In this document: piece by piece, positions 26,073 through 40,298 of the stretch
How positions within the stretch are numbered: position 1 is the stretch's first letter
Layout: every line of letters starts with the position of its first letter
NCBI RefSeq assembly: GCF_964340395.1
Contig: NC_135554.1
Coordinates: 3,056,001 to 3,120,000, forward strand
DNA length: 64,000 bases
Direction: 5' to 3'
DNA from: Glandiceps talaboti
Lineage: Eukaryota > Hemichordata > Enteropneusta > Spengelidae
The notes under the pieces: generated by a model
What the model saw: only the letters and a program-made list of their open reading frames with translations
Told to the model about the DNA's origin: nothing
Database searches by the model: none
Translations under genes and position numbers: made by a program

Positions 26073-26350
26073 AAAGTACATATAACCAAAGTTAACTCAA
26101 AACCAAAGTCATTTCCAACCTTGGTATTAGCTTTTTATTACTGACACAATTGCAAAAAAAAAGAAAAGCTAACATATTATAACTGTGATTTCTCTTTGGT
26201 TCATAATTATAATTTTTACATGTATGTACAGTGTTTGAACCAAAAAAAAAGAGAGAATAATTTTGTTGGGGAATCCCGGAAATAAGTGAGATACTGACGG
26301 AGATATGAACTACCAGTACATTACTTTACAAAACACACTGATAGGTAATC
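26073..26350. other. Short unique spacer between two arrays
   Basis: About 280 bases of AT-rich sequence with two A-runs. Nothing further is identified. Confidence 0.5.
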
Positions 26351-27671
26351 ATAGTAAAATGACAGGGCAGTATATAGATTTTAAATACTTCCACTGCATG
26401 GTAAAATGACAGGGCAGTATATATAGATATTAAATACTTCCACTGCATGGTAAAATGACAGGGCAGCATATATAGATATTATATACTTCCACTGCATGGT
26501 AAAATGACAGGGCAGTATATATAGATTTTAAATACTTCCACTGCATGGTAAAATGACAGGGCAGTATATATAGATATTAAATACTTCCACTGCATGGTAA
26601 AATGACAGGGCAGTATATATAGATTTTAAATACTTCCACTGCATGGTAAAATGACAGGGCAGCATATATAGATATTAAATACTTCCACTGCATGGTAAAA
26701 TGACAGGGCAGCATATATAGATTTTAAATACTTCCACTGCATGGTAAAATGACAGGGCAGCATATATAGATATTATATACTTCCACTGCATGGTAAAATG
26801 ACAGGGCAGTATATATAGATATTAAATACTTCCACTGCATGGTAAAATGACAGGGCAGTATATATAGATATTATATACTTCCACTGCATGGTAAAATGAC
26901 AGGGCAGTATATATAGATATTATATACTTCCACTGCATGGTAAAATGACAGGGCAGTATATATAGATATTAAATACTTCCACTGCATGGTAAAATGACAG
27001 GGCAGTATATATAGATATTATATACTTCCACTGCATGGTAAAATGACAGGGCAGTATATATAGATATTATATACTTCCACTGCATGGTAAAATGACAGGG
27101 CAGCATATATAGATATTATATACTTCCACTGCATGGTAAAATGACAGGGCAGCATATATAGATATTATATACTTCCACTGCATGGTAAAATGACAGGGCA
27201 GTATATATAGATATTAAATACTTCCACTGCATGGTAAAATGACAGGGCAGTATATATAGATATTATATACTTCCACTGCATGGTAAAATGACAGGGCAGC
27301 ATATATAGATATTATATACTTCCACTGCATGGTAAAATGACAGGGCAGTATATATAGATATTATATACTTCCACTGCATGGTAAAATGACAGGGCAGTAT
27401 ATATAGATTTTAAATACTTCCACTGCATGGTAAAATGACAGGGCAGCATATATAGATATTATATACTTCCACTGCATGGTAAAATGACAGGGCAGCATAT
27501 ATAGATATTATATACTTCCACTGCATGGTAAAATGACAGGGCAGCATATATAGATATTAAATACTTCCACTGCATGGTAAAATGACAGGGCAGCATATAT
27601 AGATTTTAAATACTTCCACTGCATGGTAAAATGACAGGGCAGCATATATAGATATTAAATACTTCCACTGC
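26351..27671. repeat. 49-bp minisatellite, about 27 copies
   Basis: The unit contains 'ggtaaaatgacagggcag' and 'tacttccactgcat'. Variants are confined to the AT segment between them (agTat/agCat, gatAtt/gatTtt, ttAaat/ttAtat). The first unit lacks two bases of the 'tatata' segment; otherwise the length is constant. Confidence 0.97.
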
Positions 27672-28508
27672 CTTTCAAAACACAATGACATGGATCTGAA
27701 AGAGTTAATAAGTTTACATTTTGTGAAAACCATATCCTTAGATATATATTCAGCTTGTACATAGACAATGCAAGTGTTAAGTGTTTACTTAGCGGCAGTC
27801 CCTACAATCAACAGGTTACTTCATCTTGTAAAATTGTGAATTGATGGTGCCTTTCTGTGTGTAAGTACTTAAAGTGGTTATGCTTCATTTCAAACATGGA
27901 TGACTGGCTCCAGTATTAAACATGGTATCTGATGGTACTGCTGTTTATGGACTGTTACTGATTGGAGAAGCCAAAATGATTGTTTTGGAGTGCCAAATAT
28001 AGATTAGCTGTAGTTAAGAATCTAAATCTGCTGTATCAGATGAAGGGAAGTCCATTGTGTATGCAACTAAACACTGCTAGAAAAAGCCAACTAAATCAAT
28101 ACACAATATTGTTATGTTTGCATTGAATTACCTGCCAAACAAAGGCAAAGGTGGGGGGAGACAGAGGAAAGTGGAGATGTAGTTTTAGTTTGTTGATTTG
28201 AGAAACGTGATTGCAGTTGACAGTAACATACTAACAACATGTGTAGACAGAAAACATTGTGTTGAGTGGTAGCCATTAACAAGCACAATCCGTAAGTGCT
28301 GTTTAAACATAGACTCTGAAATGTATGTGGGAAAATTGATTTCCTTGTTTGCCTAAGCATTCCCAATGACATCAAGTAAGGCTCTCAACAAGAATATTGG
28401 ATTGGAGACAAAACAAATATTGAATTATTACTCCATCAACATGTTGAACTTGTGCTGGGTAGTTAAGTAAGATATATTGGCATTGTCAAGAAGTTTGTGT
28501 GAATGGTG
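27672..28508. other. Unique sequence, no gene seen
   Basis: AT-rich, non-repetitive sequence. The minus-strand open frame at 28112-28375 has no supporting splice or start context. Confidence 0.5.
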
Positions 28509-29252
28509 AATATAGACACTACAATAGATATAACTAAATATAGTGTTTACATGTATAGACACACTGTAGTAGATATAACTATATATAGTGTTTACATGTA
28601 TAGACACTGCAGTAGATATAACTAAATATAGTGTTTACATGTATAGACACACTGTAGTAGATATAACTAAATATAGTGTTTACATGTATAGACACTGCAG
28701 TAGATATAACTATATATAGTGTTTACATGTATACACACTGCAGTAGATATAACTAAATATAGTGTTTACATGTATAGACACTGCAGTAGATATAACTAAA
28801 TATAGTGTTTACATGTATAGACACACTGTAGTAGATATAACTAAATATAGTGTTTACATGTATACACACTGCAGTAGATATAACTAAATATAGTGTTTAC
28901 ATGTATAGACACACTGTAGTAGATATAACTATATATAGTGTTTACATGTTTAGACACTGCAGTAGATATAACTAAATATAGTGTTTACATGTATACACAC
29001 TGCAGTAGATATAACTAAATATAGTGTTTACCTGTATAGGCACACTGTAGTAGATATAACTATATATAGTGTTTACATGTATAGACACTGTAGTAGATAT
29101 AACTATATATAGTGTTTACCTGTATAGGCACACTGTAGTAGGTATAACTAAATATAGTGTTTACATGTATAGACACTGCAGTAGATATAACTGTATATAG
29201 ATGTTTACAGTGTATATACACAGTGTAGTAGATATAACTAAATATAGTGTTT
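28509..29252. repeat. 43/45-bp minisatellite, about 17 copies
   Basis: The unit contains 'gtagatataactaaatata' and 'gtgtttacatgtatagaca'. Units ending 'cactgcagt' (43 bp) and 'cacactgtagt' (45 bp) alternate irregularly. The last copies are degenerate. Confidence 0.95.
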
Positions 29253-30076
29253 AATAATGTATTTGTTGTTTTGTTGTCTACAGTGTTCACAAGTTCAAAA
29301 GTTTAAGTGTTCAATGTCAAGCAGCCTTTTCAGAAAACCAAAACCAGATGAACTACATGTATGTTGTGATTATGATACATTGAGTGTGACACCCCCTGTT
29401 CTTTGTTGTGTTAGATCCTTCAAGTCATCAAAGAAAGCTGACCACAAAGATTAACTCCAGTCAAACATACTAATGTCTTAGTGATGATGGTGACCAAAAA
29501 ATTGTTTTGGCTTTTGATCATTAAGAAAATATTGACACCTACATGTAAATGTTGTCATAGTAACTTTGGAAATATCTAGAACGTAGTCAATGGATATCCA
29601 GACATTGTTGATAATCTGCTTGGTTGTTTAGGGTAGTATGCACAAGTAGACCAGAAGACAAATTGACATGTGTTGGAGTTGTGCTCCAAACATACAACTA
29701 TTTCAGCAACGGCATGTAGAACAGTGTCAGACAGAGATTTGCACATCATTGCCACATAAGTCTACAAATATTTCAAGATAACTTTATAGAATGGAATATG
29801 TGGACAGCTCCAAGCTGCTTGAGGGCATAATCTGTTTTGAGGGTGTCCAATTTCCAGAGTATTAGTGTGACAGCTAAAGTTGTGCCTTTATACCAAGTAC
29901 TACTATAGTTACAAATCAACAACATACATATGATCCAGATGTAGAGATTGCCACACCTAGCAATTGACCTCCTATGTAGTATCATTGCACTTCTAACAAT
30001 CCTGTCCTTTTCCTTTCACCAAACTATTGAGAGGGAATAATTTCAAATTCATATCCTTGACAGATCCTATACTTTG
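29253..30076. other. Unique sequence with an acceptor-like site but no proven exon
   Basis: A pyrimidine-rich tract ending in CAG at 29283 resembles a 3' splice site and is followed by an open frame to 29454. That frame is not phase-compatible with the exon ending at 13114, where the joined reading would stop within about 8 codons. I treat it as a weak candidate only. Confidence 0.3.
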
Positions 30077-30731
30077 TCCATTCCTTTCCCATTTCTTGTC
30101 CATTCCTGTCCATTTCCTTTCCCATCTCTTGTCCATTCCTTTCCCATTTCTTGTCCATTCCTTTCCCATTTCTTGTCCATTCCTTTCCCATTTCTTGTCC
30201 ATTTCCTTTCCCATCTCTTGTCCATTCCTTTCCCATCTCTTGTCCATTCCTTTCCCATCTCTTGTCCATTCCTTTCCCATTTCTTGTCCATTCCTTTCCC
30301 ATTTCTTGTCCATTCCTTTCCCATTTCTTGTCCATTTCCTTTCCCAATCTCTTGTCCATTCCTTTCCCATCTCTTGTCCATTCCTTTCCCATTTCTTGTA
30401 CATTCCTTTCCCATCTCTTGTCCATTCCTTTCCCATCTCTTGTCCATTCCTTTCCCATCTCTTGTCCATTCCTTTCCCAATCTCTTGTCCATTCCTTTCC
30501 CATCTCTTGTCCATTCCTTTCCCATCTCTTGTCCATTCCTTTCCCATTTCTTGTACATTCCTTTCCCATCTCTTGTCCATTCCTTTCCCATCTCTTGTCC
30601 ATTCCTTTCCCATCTCTTGTCCATTCCTTTCCCATTTCTTGTCCATTCCTTTCCCATCTCTTGTCCATTCCTTTCCCATGTCTTGTCCATTCCTTTCCCA
30701 TTTCTTGTCCATTCCTTTCCCATCTCTTGTG
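30077..30731. repeat. 22-bp pyrimidine-rich minisatellite, about 30 copies
   Basis: The unit contains 'ccattcctttcccatctc' plus 'ttgt'. The + strand is about four-fifths C and T with one G per unit, so the two strands differ strongly in composition. Occasional 23-bp units ('ccatttcc', 'cccaatctc') change the register, which is why several frames on each strand appear open in overlapping pieces. No coding evidence. Confidence 0.97.
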
Positions 30732-31723
30732 ATCCATTCAAAGTGTACATGTATAACCTATAATCTAATGACAAAGTTACTTGTGTATATTTGTAGCGTC
30801 ACTGTTGTTCTGATTAGATAGATTAATTTATACAAATCTATTTTACCCCGCAACCCCCAAATTAATTTTTGCAAACTGGTCTCTCCCGTAATATTAAATA
30901 GACCTAGTAGCTCCTAATGCCAAATATTCACCCTCTCCTAATGTAATAATGATCCCTCCCCTAATACCAAACAGACCCCCTCCTCTACTACCACATTGAT
31001 CTTTCTTCTATTCCATTTCCAATTTACAAATGTACTTCATGGAAGGAAAAACCTGACTTATCAATACTTTCCACATTTTGACACGCAATGCTTACAATAT
31101 ATAGGCACCCAACCCTGTTTGTTTTGTTGTACAGCCAATCCAAGATAATACCTTTCATTGGTGGGATACTTGACGATGTCTCACCATAGTACTCAGTACA
31201 AACAAAATAAAAAGGCCATTATTGTATAGTTGAGGTGGTAGCTTCTGGTTTGTTCCATAACAGTGACCATTGTACCAATATAGCCTGCGGACATTGGTGG
31301 AATGGAGCAGAGACAACCACAATAGCAGTCAGAAATAAAGTTATTTGGACAGTTAACCTCATTGCAGACTTATTGTAATGTTTATGGGATGCATGGCTGG
31401 TAGACTTAATAGTAGTATAGATCAGAATGACATCAAACAGTTATAGAATAGGGGTTTGACTATTAAATAAAAGCTAGAAGTGTCAGAGATGGGACTTGCT
31501 CAATTATTCCACTTTATACTAAGTAAACATTATTATTCTATTATGTAATAAATCTCAAATCCTGAAGCAACAACATTGTCTTCTTTCCACTTTATATGGT
31601 GCTGCAAAATTTTATGACATTGATTTTTTTAGATGAAAAGTGTAGAAACGTTGTGAACTGATAGCCTACTAAAATACAATGTGACTGTTTTCAGTTTTCA
31701 CCTTATTTTTAATCCATTGTTCA
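30732..31723. other. Unique sequence, no gene seen
   Basis: AT-rich with C-rich patches near 30845-30990. No exon, RNA gene or mobile element is supported. Confidence 0.5.
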
Positions 31724-33063
31724 TCAGATTTGAACCATAGAGAGATGTTAGATATCAGATTTGAACCATAGAGAGATAGCAGATATCAGATTTGAACCAT
31801 AGAGAGATATCAGATATCAGATATCAGATTTGAACCATAGAGAGATATCAGATATCAGATTTGAACCATAGAGAGATATCAGATATCAGATTTGAACCAT
31901 AGAGAGATATCAGATATCAGATTTGAACCATAGAGAGATGTCAGATATCAGATTTGAACCATAGAGAGATGTCAGATATCAGATTTGAACCATAGAGAGA
32001 TATCAGATATCAGATTTGAACCATAGAGAGATAGCAGATATCAGATTTGAACCATAGAGAGATGTCAGATGTCAGATTTGAACCATAGAGAGATGTTAGA
32101 TATCAGATTTGAACCATAGAGAGATATCAGATATCAGATTTGAACCATAGAGAGATAGCAGATATCAGATTTGAACCATAGAGAGATGTCAGATGTCAGA
32201 TTTGAACCATAGAGAGATAGCAGATATCAGATTTGAACCATAGAGAGATAGCAGATATCAGATTTGAACCATAGAGAGATAGCAGATGTCAGATTTGAAC
32301 CATAGAGAGATAGCAGATGTCAGATTTGAACCATAGAGAGATAGCAGATATCAGATTTGAACCATAGAGAGATAGCAGATTTGAACCATAGAGAGATGTT
32401 AGATATCATATTTGAACCATAGAGAGATAGCAGATATCAGATTTGAACCACAGAGAGATGTCAGATATCAGATTTGAATCATAGAGAGATATCAGATATC
32501 AGATTTGAACCATAGAGATATCAGATATCAGATTTGAACCATAGAGAGATGTCAGATATCAGATTTGAACCATAAAGAGATAGCAGATATCAGATTTGAA
32601 CCATAGAGAGATATCAGATATCAGATTTGAACCATCGAGAGATATCAGATTTGAACCACAGAGAGATGTCAGATATCAGATTTGAACCATAGAGAGATAT
32701 CAGATATCAGATTTGAACCATAGAGAGATAGCAGATATCAGATTTGAACCACAGAGAGATGTCAGATGTCAGATTTGAACCATAGAGAGATATCAGATAT
32801 CAGATTTGAACCATAAAGAGATAGCAGATATCAGATTTGAACCATCGAGAGATATCAGATTTGAACCACAGAGAGATGTCAGATATCAGATTTGAACCAT
32901 AGAGAGATGTCAGATATCAGATTTGAACCATAGAGAGATGTCAGATGTCAGATTTGAACCATAGAGAGATGTCAGATATCAGATTTGAACCATAAAGAGA
33001 TAGCAGATATCAGATTTGAACCATAGAGAGATATCAGATTTGAACCATAGAGAGATAGCAGAT
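31724..33063. repeat. 31-bp minisatellite with a nested 7-bp repeat, about 43 copies
   Basis: A constant core 'gatttgaaccatagag' is followed by one to three copies of the 7-mer 'agatatc' or its variants ('agatagc', 'agatgtc'). Unit length is therefore mainly 31, with 24-bp units (for example near 32370) and a 38-bp unit (near 31805). The 7-mer contains the palindrome GATATC. Confidence 0.97.
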
Positions 33064-33702
33064 ACATACATGTATAGCAAGATTTGTGTACTAGTCCGCA
33101 TTATTTTTGTATAAACATTTTAGTCCATTTCACTGATGGTCTGACAAATTTACTTATTACATACATGTACATGCAATTGTAGCGTATTTATCCATACTAA
33201 AATGTTTGATTCATGCTTTCTTCCTTTTCAGAAATTTGGCAAAACACAATTAGGTTATTGCTTTATGTTTATATTGATGCATTAGTGTCATTGACAGTAC
33301 TGTGTCAAAATTCTATAGAATTATTGTAGCTTTGTAAAAGTCCAAAACTAGGAAACTTGTGATATCTTCAAGTATGTTGTATGACTGTTAGAGGATGTAT
33401 AGGTCAAACATAGAACATTAATGAACACACTCATACATGTATGTTGTCGACTCTTCTAAGCTCTTCAGGCAATTTTCATGTCTCACTGACTCATCAACAT
33501 TGCTACCACTTTCAAAATATTATTTTTCTGATAAAGCACCGTGTAAATCAATGTGTAGTGTTGATACCCAGAAATCTATTAATTAACTATTCTCTGTTTA
33601 GCACAGTGACAGTATGCTGTGAATATTGTTGCAAATACAAGCCTACCTATTATATGTAAATTGTCAAAATGTGAAACTGAGGCTCCATTGTCAGTTTTAA
33701 TT
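33064..33702. other. Unique sequence, no gene seen
   Basis: The + strand open frame at 33441-33659 lacks supporting signals. Nothing else is seen. Confidence 0.5.
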
Positions 33703-33835
33703 TGAGAACCTGGGATTGAAACTCTGGCCTTTAACTGATAAGATATCGCTAATGTGAGAACCTGGGATTGAAACCCTGGCCTTTAACTGATAAGATATCG
33801 CTAATGTGAGAACCTGGGATTGAAACTCCGGCCTT
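33703..33835. repeat. 52-bp tandem repeat, 2.6 copies, with tRNA-like segment
   Basis: The unit contains 'gaacctgggattgaaac' and 'taagatatcgctaatg'. 'gggattgaaaccc' read on the minus strand resembles a pol III B box, so the repeated piece may be a duplicated part of a tRNA-derived element. The resemblance is short. Confidence 0.8.
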
Positions 33836-34465
<630 letters not shown>

Positions 34466-35760
34466 GAGTCATTATGTTGGAGTAATTGTAATAATTAACA
34501 TACATGTAATGAGCATTTCAATATAAACTAGAACTTACCACTAAAGGAACCATCAAGTTTCAAACAATCCCTTCAATGCTGAATTGTACCCACTTCATTG
34601 CTCAAACGTGGCAAAAAGACACTTAACTTTGGCAGCAAGGAATGTTGTTTTTTCTGTTGAAAGCTGCAATGATTTGTGGTATTTAGTATTTGCAATAGTG
34701 TTGCTGTTCAAGAACACGTTATTAACTGACAAGAATGATACAATGGTGATAAGCTAAAAGTGACAAGTACAAATATGGTTGAAAGAGATGTCAAGTAAAG
34801 GGACATTGGTGTGGAGTTGAGACACCATTTTACATGTATCTACCGTACCAGTAGTCAATGAGTACCATAAACCATACATGTAATAGTATCATTGTATTTA
34901 TGTTGGCAATGGTATGTGTTTTGAAATGAGTGTAACATTGCCATATATAGCATACAATGGTAGGTTTGAACACAGTCACGATATTAACAGCAGTAGTTGA
35001 GTGCATCCAAAATGTACTCATCATTCATCATTTCAAATTGAACGTTCATTATCAAAGTCATTTCAGGACTAATTGTGTCAAAGTGTGTTCTCCTGATAAT
35101 CCACCTGATATCCACAAAATCCATTCACATTCAATATTGATACCTTTTATTCACATTATTGTAAAGTTTGTACATCAGTTTAAATAAGGAAGTCATTTTG
35201 ATATGAGTATGTGCATTGATTGTTCTTTATCAGAAACTGCTACATAGTGACAAAGGTTATGTCAAAGGTCAGATTGTTTACAGAGTCAACTTACCAGTTA
35301 CCTAGGGTTAGTAGGTGAGTCTATTAAGTTTTGTCAAAGCCTGGAGTCCATGCCAATGGGTGTTTTGAATACATTATTTTGAGATTGGTACATCAAAATA
35401 CAAAATCCACAATCACCTGGATTCTTGGCTAGTTAGTCATGGTCTATACATTCAACAGGCTTCACCTGACAGACTGTGCCCAAGAATCAAGTCAACATAC
35501 AGGAAAATAGAAAAGTGAAAAGTTGTGGAAATTATAATTTATATATTACTACTTGATGACTCTTTGTAATGACAGGTGCTACCATTACTGTCCCAACTAT
35601 TTTGTTTTTGTTGCAAAAGGAAAGTCAGTAGGGTGACAGTATCGTTTTAAAATTTGATAATGGAAAAATAATAGCAACAATAGGTACAGGCCTACAGCAG
35701 CCCACACAAAGTGACCTGCAGTGGCCGGAAGCAACCCGCAGTGGCCCGCAACCTGCACAA
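34466..35760. other. Unique sequence, no gene seen
   Basis: A GC-rich patch at about 35695-35755 has imperfect repeats of 'cccgcagtggc'. No exon is supported. Confidence 0.5.
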
Positions 35761-35907
35761 TAGTTACACTGGTAGGATGGTCATACCTTAAAGAAAAGTC
35801 AGTAGGGTGATTATAACTTAAAGAAAAGTCAGTAGGGTGATTATAACTTAGGGGAAAGTCAGTAGGATGATTATAGCTTAGAGCAAAGTCAGTAGGGTGA
35901 TTACAGA
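35761..35907. repeat. 30-bp tandem repeat, about 5 copies
   Basis: Units start at exactly 30-base intervals (35791, 35821, 35851, 35881) with core 'aaagtcagtagggtga'. A degenerate first unit at 35761 and an isolated relative near 35620 suggest that local sequence was the seed. Confidence 0.92.
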
Positions 35908-36540
35908 CAAAAAGATGAAAGATAGAAAATCAGAAATTGGGTGGGGTCCAGGGTGAGATGGGAAGGGGATTGGGAAAGGCCTTTATATTAGAGAGAACAT
36001 TTGCATAAAAGCATGACCTACATGTAGTGAATGGTATCAATTAGTATGATTTAACCCCTTGGTATGTCACTACCCAATGTTAATTACATTTAGTTGAATA
36101 TTTATACAAGTATGTAGTCATTATAGATTACTACATTGTTACATGACTTTCAAAGAACACAACAGGCATACTTTCATGGTTAACTGGTTGGCAGGTTTGT
36201 CGATAATTTCCCTCAAAATAAAGTGGTACAGTACAGAGACAGTCTTTTGGATAGGGCTGGTTGCTTAGAGTTATTAAAGTATAAACATTTACAAATTGAA
36301 AAAATGAAAACAGGGATGAAAACTAAAGGAACTGAAAAAACTACTAATAGGCATGGGCTAGTGGTGATAATGTACCTACATTTGTTAGTGTGTTAGTAGT
36401 GTGTCTATGATTCCATCTACAAAATGAAATTATTAGTAGTCTGCCAATCTACATAATGTACAAACATGTTAAGATAAAAATAGGTGATGTTTTTTGAGTA
36501 ACCCGTCTAAGAACTAATTATACTACTGAGGTGTAGTAAA
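35908..36540. other. Unique sequence, no gene seen
   Basis: AT-rich with no supported feature. Confidence 0.5.
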
Positions 36541-37238
36541 TCTATGATGTAAACAAAATATACATGTCTTTCTCTACCATATCTATGATGTAAACAAAAT
36601 ATACATCTCTTTCTCTACCATATATATGATGTAAACAAAATATACATGTCTTTCTCTATCATATCTATGATGTAAACAAAATATACATGTCTTTCTCTAC
36701 CATATCTATGATGTAAACAAAATATACATCTCTTTCTCTACCATATCTATGATGTAAACAAAATATACATCTCTTTCTCTACCATATCTATGATGTAAAC
36801 AAAATATACATCTCTTTCTCTACCATATCTATGATGTAAACAAAATATACATCTCTTTCTCTACCATATCTATGATGTAAACAAAATATACATCTCTTTC
36901 TCTACCATATCTATGATGTAAACAAAATATACATCTCTTTCTCTACCATATCTATGATGTAAACAAAATATACATCTCTTTCTCTACCATATCTATGATG
37001 TAAACAAAATATACATGTCTTTCTCTACCATATCTATGACATAAACAAAATATACATCTATTTCTCTACCATATCTATGATGTAAACAAAATATACATCT
37101 CTTTCTCTACCATATCTATGACATAAACAAAATATACATCTCTTTCTCTACCATATCTATGACATAAACAAAATATACATCTTTTTCTCTATCATATCTA
37201 TGATGTAAACAAAATATACATCTCTTTCTCTATCATAT
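36541..37238. repeat. 41-bp minisatellite, about 17 copies
   Basis: The unit contains 'tctatgatgtaaacaaaat' and 'ctctttctctacca'. Variants 'gacataaac' and 'catgtcttt' recur in several copies. There are no length changes. Confidence 0.97.
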
Positions 37239-37815
37239 TTAACCAGGTGTTTATAGAGCTGGCTGACTGACTCTAGTAGCGCTTGCCTTCTTCAGCTTAT
37301 CAAGTTGTTATTTTAACCAAACCATCCAACAGCATTATCATATTTTATATTTAATTTGCATGCATTACTTATAAATTACATGTCAATAATCACACTTCAA
37401 ACCTAGTTCTAGGTACAGCTACTTTAGTGTTAGTAATAGCTCTAAATGTCAAACTATGTATAGTAAGTCTAATTCAAGTTTTCGTATGTAGTCTGTATCA
37501 TGCCTAATACTGTCTGAGTAAAAAAGAGAAACAAATGTTTTATTTGGTGTGGCCTGAATTCCATAGTGAAGACAGCCTAACTAAGGCAAGCTGTATCCAG
37601 TTTATAATACTTGCCAATTACTAGGCCAATCAACATCTGATTTGATTGATAGTGGTTGCTAAGCACTCACCAAGTCTACTTTGACCAGTATTTAACTTTT
37701 GTGTTAAGTCTTGCTGGGCAAGCTGAGTAACTGTAGTATTTGGAGTACTCAGTAATGACATCCATTGGACAGACTTGACAACTACAAAGGTTCTCTTAAT
37801 CAATGTCTATCATTT
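37239..37815. other. Unique sequence, no gene seen
   Basis: Ordinary AT-rich sequence with no supported feature. Confidence 0.5.
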
Positions 37816-38250
37816 TTAGCACAACTGACCTGATAACAACTTAAAGTCAAAAACCGCCAGACTGATTGCCATGATATTTGGGGTGTCTAGTTCGGAAATT
37901 GTTCAAATCAAAATGATCTTACCATCGGTGTGTGATTTGGCAAAAAATGTGATTTTTGGTCAAAAATTTAAACTCCAAAACTACTTGGCAGATTGGTCTG
38001 AAATTTGGTAGGAACGTTCTTATAGGTGTGTAGATTTTGAATTGTTCATGACATGATGATCTCATCAGTGATATGCATATTAGGGATAAAAGTGTGTTGT
38101 TTTTGTCAAAACTCTGTACATGTAACTCCAAAAGTGCTTGGCTGAAATTTCACAGGGATGTTTCTGGGGATGTACAAAGCAAGTGATATTAATAATCCGA
38201 ATAGCAATATGCAAATTAGGGTAAAAAAGTATGATTTTTCATGAAATGTC
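37816..38250 (+). mobile_element. Dispersed repeat family A, copy 2 (no microsatellite)
   Basis: It starts 'tttagcacaactgacctg' and passes directly to 'ataacaacttaaagtca' without the (TG)n seen in copies 1, 3 and 4. Downstream it holds two internal degenerate monomers of about 150 bases, each with 'gtcaaaa..', 'ccaaaactac' or 'ccaaaagtgc', 'ctgaaattt' and 'gatatgcatattaggg'. Confidence 0.75.
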
Positions 38251-38473
38251 TGTCAGGAATATTTAGGCAGATAGAAGTAAAAATGTATACAGAAATTGTT
38301 GTTTTACTGATTTTATTACTAAATCCATTACAATTTTTATTGGGTATGAAATATATAACAAGTTTATGTGAATGGCACTAGAATTAATCTTTCCTTGAGG
38401 TTGCTTGGAAACATTCTCTTCCTAACATAAAAACTGAACTACAGGTTGGTTCAAGGTCTGTCTACAAATGTAT

Positions 38474-38488
38474 CTGTCTTTGTCTGTC

Positions 38489-38583
<95 letters not shown>
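38474..38583. repeat. (TCTG)n microsatellite
   Basis: About 24 near-uninterrupted TCTG units lie just upstream of family A copy 3. Confidence 0.98.
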
Positions 38584-38695
38584 TGTAGATGACACAATTG
38601 ATTTTGGTATTGAACTTTACCTCTCAAACTACTGGGGAAGAAATTTGATTAATGATTCTAAAATTGTTAGTCTGCAGATTGTGAGTGTCTCATAC

Positions 38696-39400
<705 letters not shown>

Positions 39401-39821
39401 TGCTACAATACCATTGGGGCTTTTATTATACCTTTTTATGGGTCAATATAATTCATAGTATTAAAGGAATAGAAGTCAATATAGGATTTATTTGATAGTA
39501 CATGTATCTTATCACATGAGTGTGGAGTGTGTCATATACATGTACTGTATAGTTGGTCATTTTGTTATCATCTATATACCTGTATACATCTGTACTAAAT
39601 GGATCAAGTACCAAACACTGTGTATCTGTCTTTCTCAATTAGACTAATCCATTACATGTACATAATAGTGTAGAATTATATAAATCATTAAATGTCAGTG
39701 AAAATAGGGCAGTCATTCACCCCTTTCCTTATCACTTGGTCTAGTCCATTACATATATAATACTCTGACTGCACCATCATGTCTAAGTAGTTAGGGGAGT
39801 TCTAATACTTGATAGTCTAAC
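39401..39821. other. Unique sequence, no gene seen
   Basis: AT-rich with no supported feature. Confidence 0.5.
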
Positions 39822-40028
39822 ATACATCATATAGACAATTATGGCATGTACCATGTACATCATATAGACAATTATGGCATGTACCATGTACATCATATAG
39901 ACAATTATGGCATGTACCATGTACATCATATAGACAATTATGGCATGTACCATGTACATCATATAGACAATTATGGCATGTACCACATACATCATATAGA
40001 CAATTATGGCATGTACCATGTACATCAT
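39822..40028. repeat. 33-bp minisatellite, about 6 copies
   Basis: The unit contains 'catcatatagacaattatgg' and 'catgtaccatgta'. Copies are nearly identical. Open frames on both strands follow from the 11-codon period and the absence of stops in the unit. Confidence 0.96.
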
Positions 40029-40110
40029 AATGGGGATCAGATAATATATACACTAAATGGTGTTCATTTCAATTGTTAGTTAAACACTTATAATTCATTT
40101 AATATTTTGA

Positions 40111-40230
40111 AAAAAAAGGTCATCCACCCCACCTGTTGATAAAAAAAGGTCATCCACCCCACCTGTTGATAATAAAAGGTCATCCACCCCACCTGTTGAT
40201 AATAAAAGGTCATCCACCCCACCTGTTGAT
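40111..40230. repeat. 30-bp tandem repeat, exactly 4 copies
   Basis: Units begin at 40111, 40141, 40171 and 40201, with core 'aaggtcatccaccccacc'. The first two carry 'aaaaaaagg' and the last two 'aataaaagg'. It lies 70 bases before the 26-bp array. Confidence 0.97.
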
Positions 40231-40298
40231 AATAAAATACTGTGTGAATGAAAGATACCAAATTAAGACACTTAGCTGACTTTAATACTACAAGTCAT

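Noticed and set aside
22745-26095. Open frames of about 1100 codons on both strands
   Set aside because: They come from an indel-free 24-bp repeat with no stop in those frames. Both strands are open at once, amino-acid-changing variants are tolerated in each, and no start, splice or promoter context exists.
29257-29454. Downstream exon of the gene beginning at 12787
   Set aside because: An acceptor-like tract is present, but the frame is not compatible with phase 1 from 13114, no donor is evident, and the peptide is not recognisable.
30024-30821. Overlapping 190-264 codon frames on both strands
   Set aside because: All derive from the 22-bp array; three frames on each strand are open because 66 bases contain no stop in any of them.
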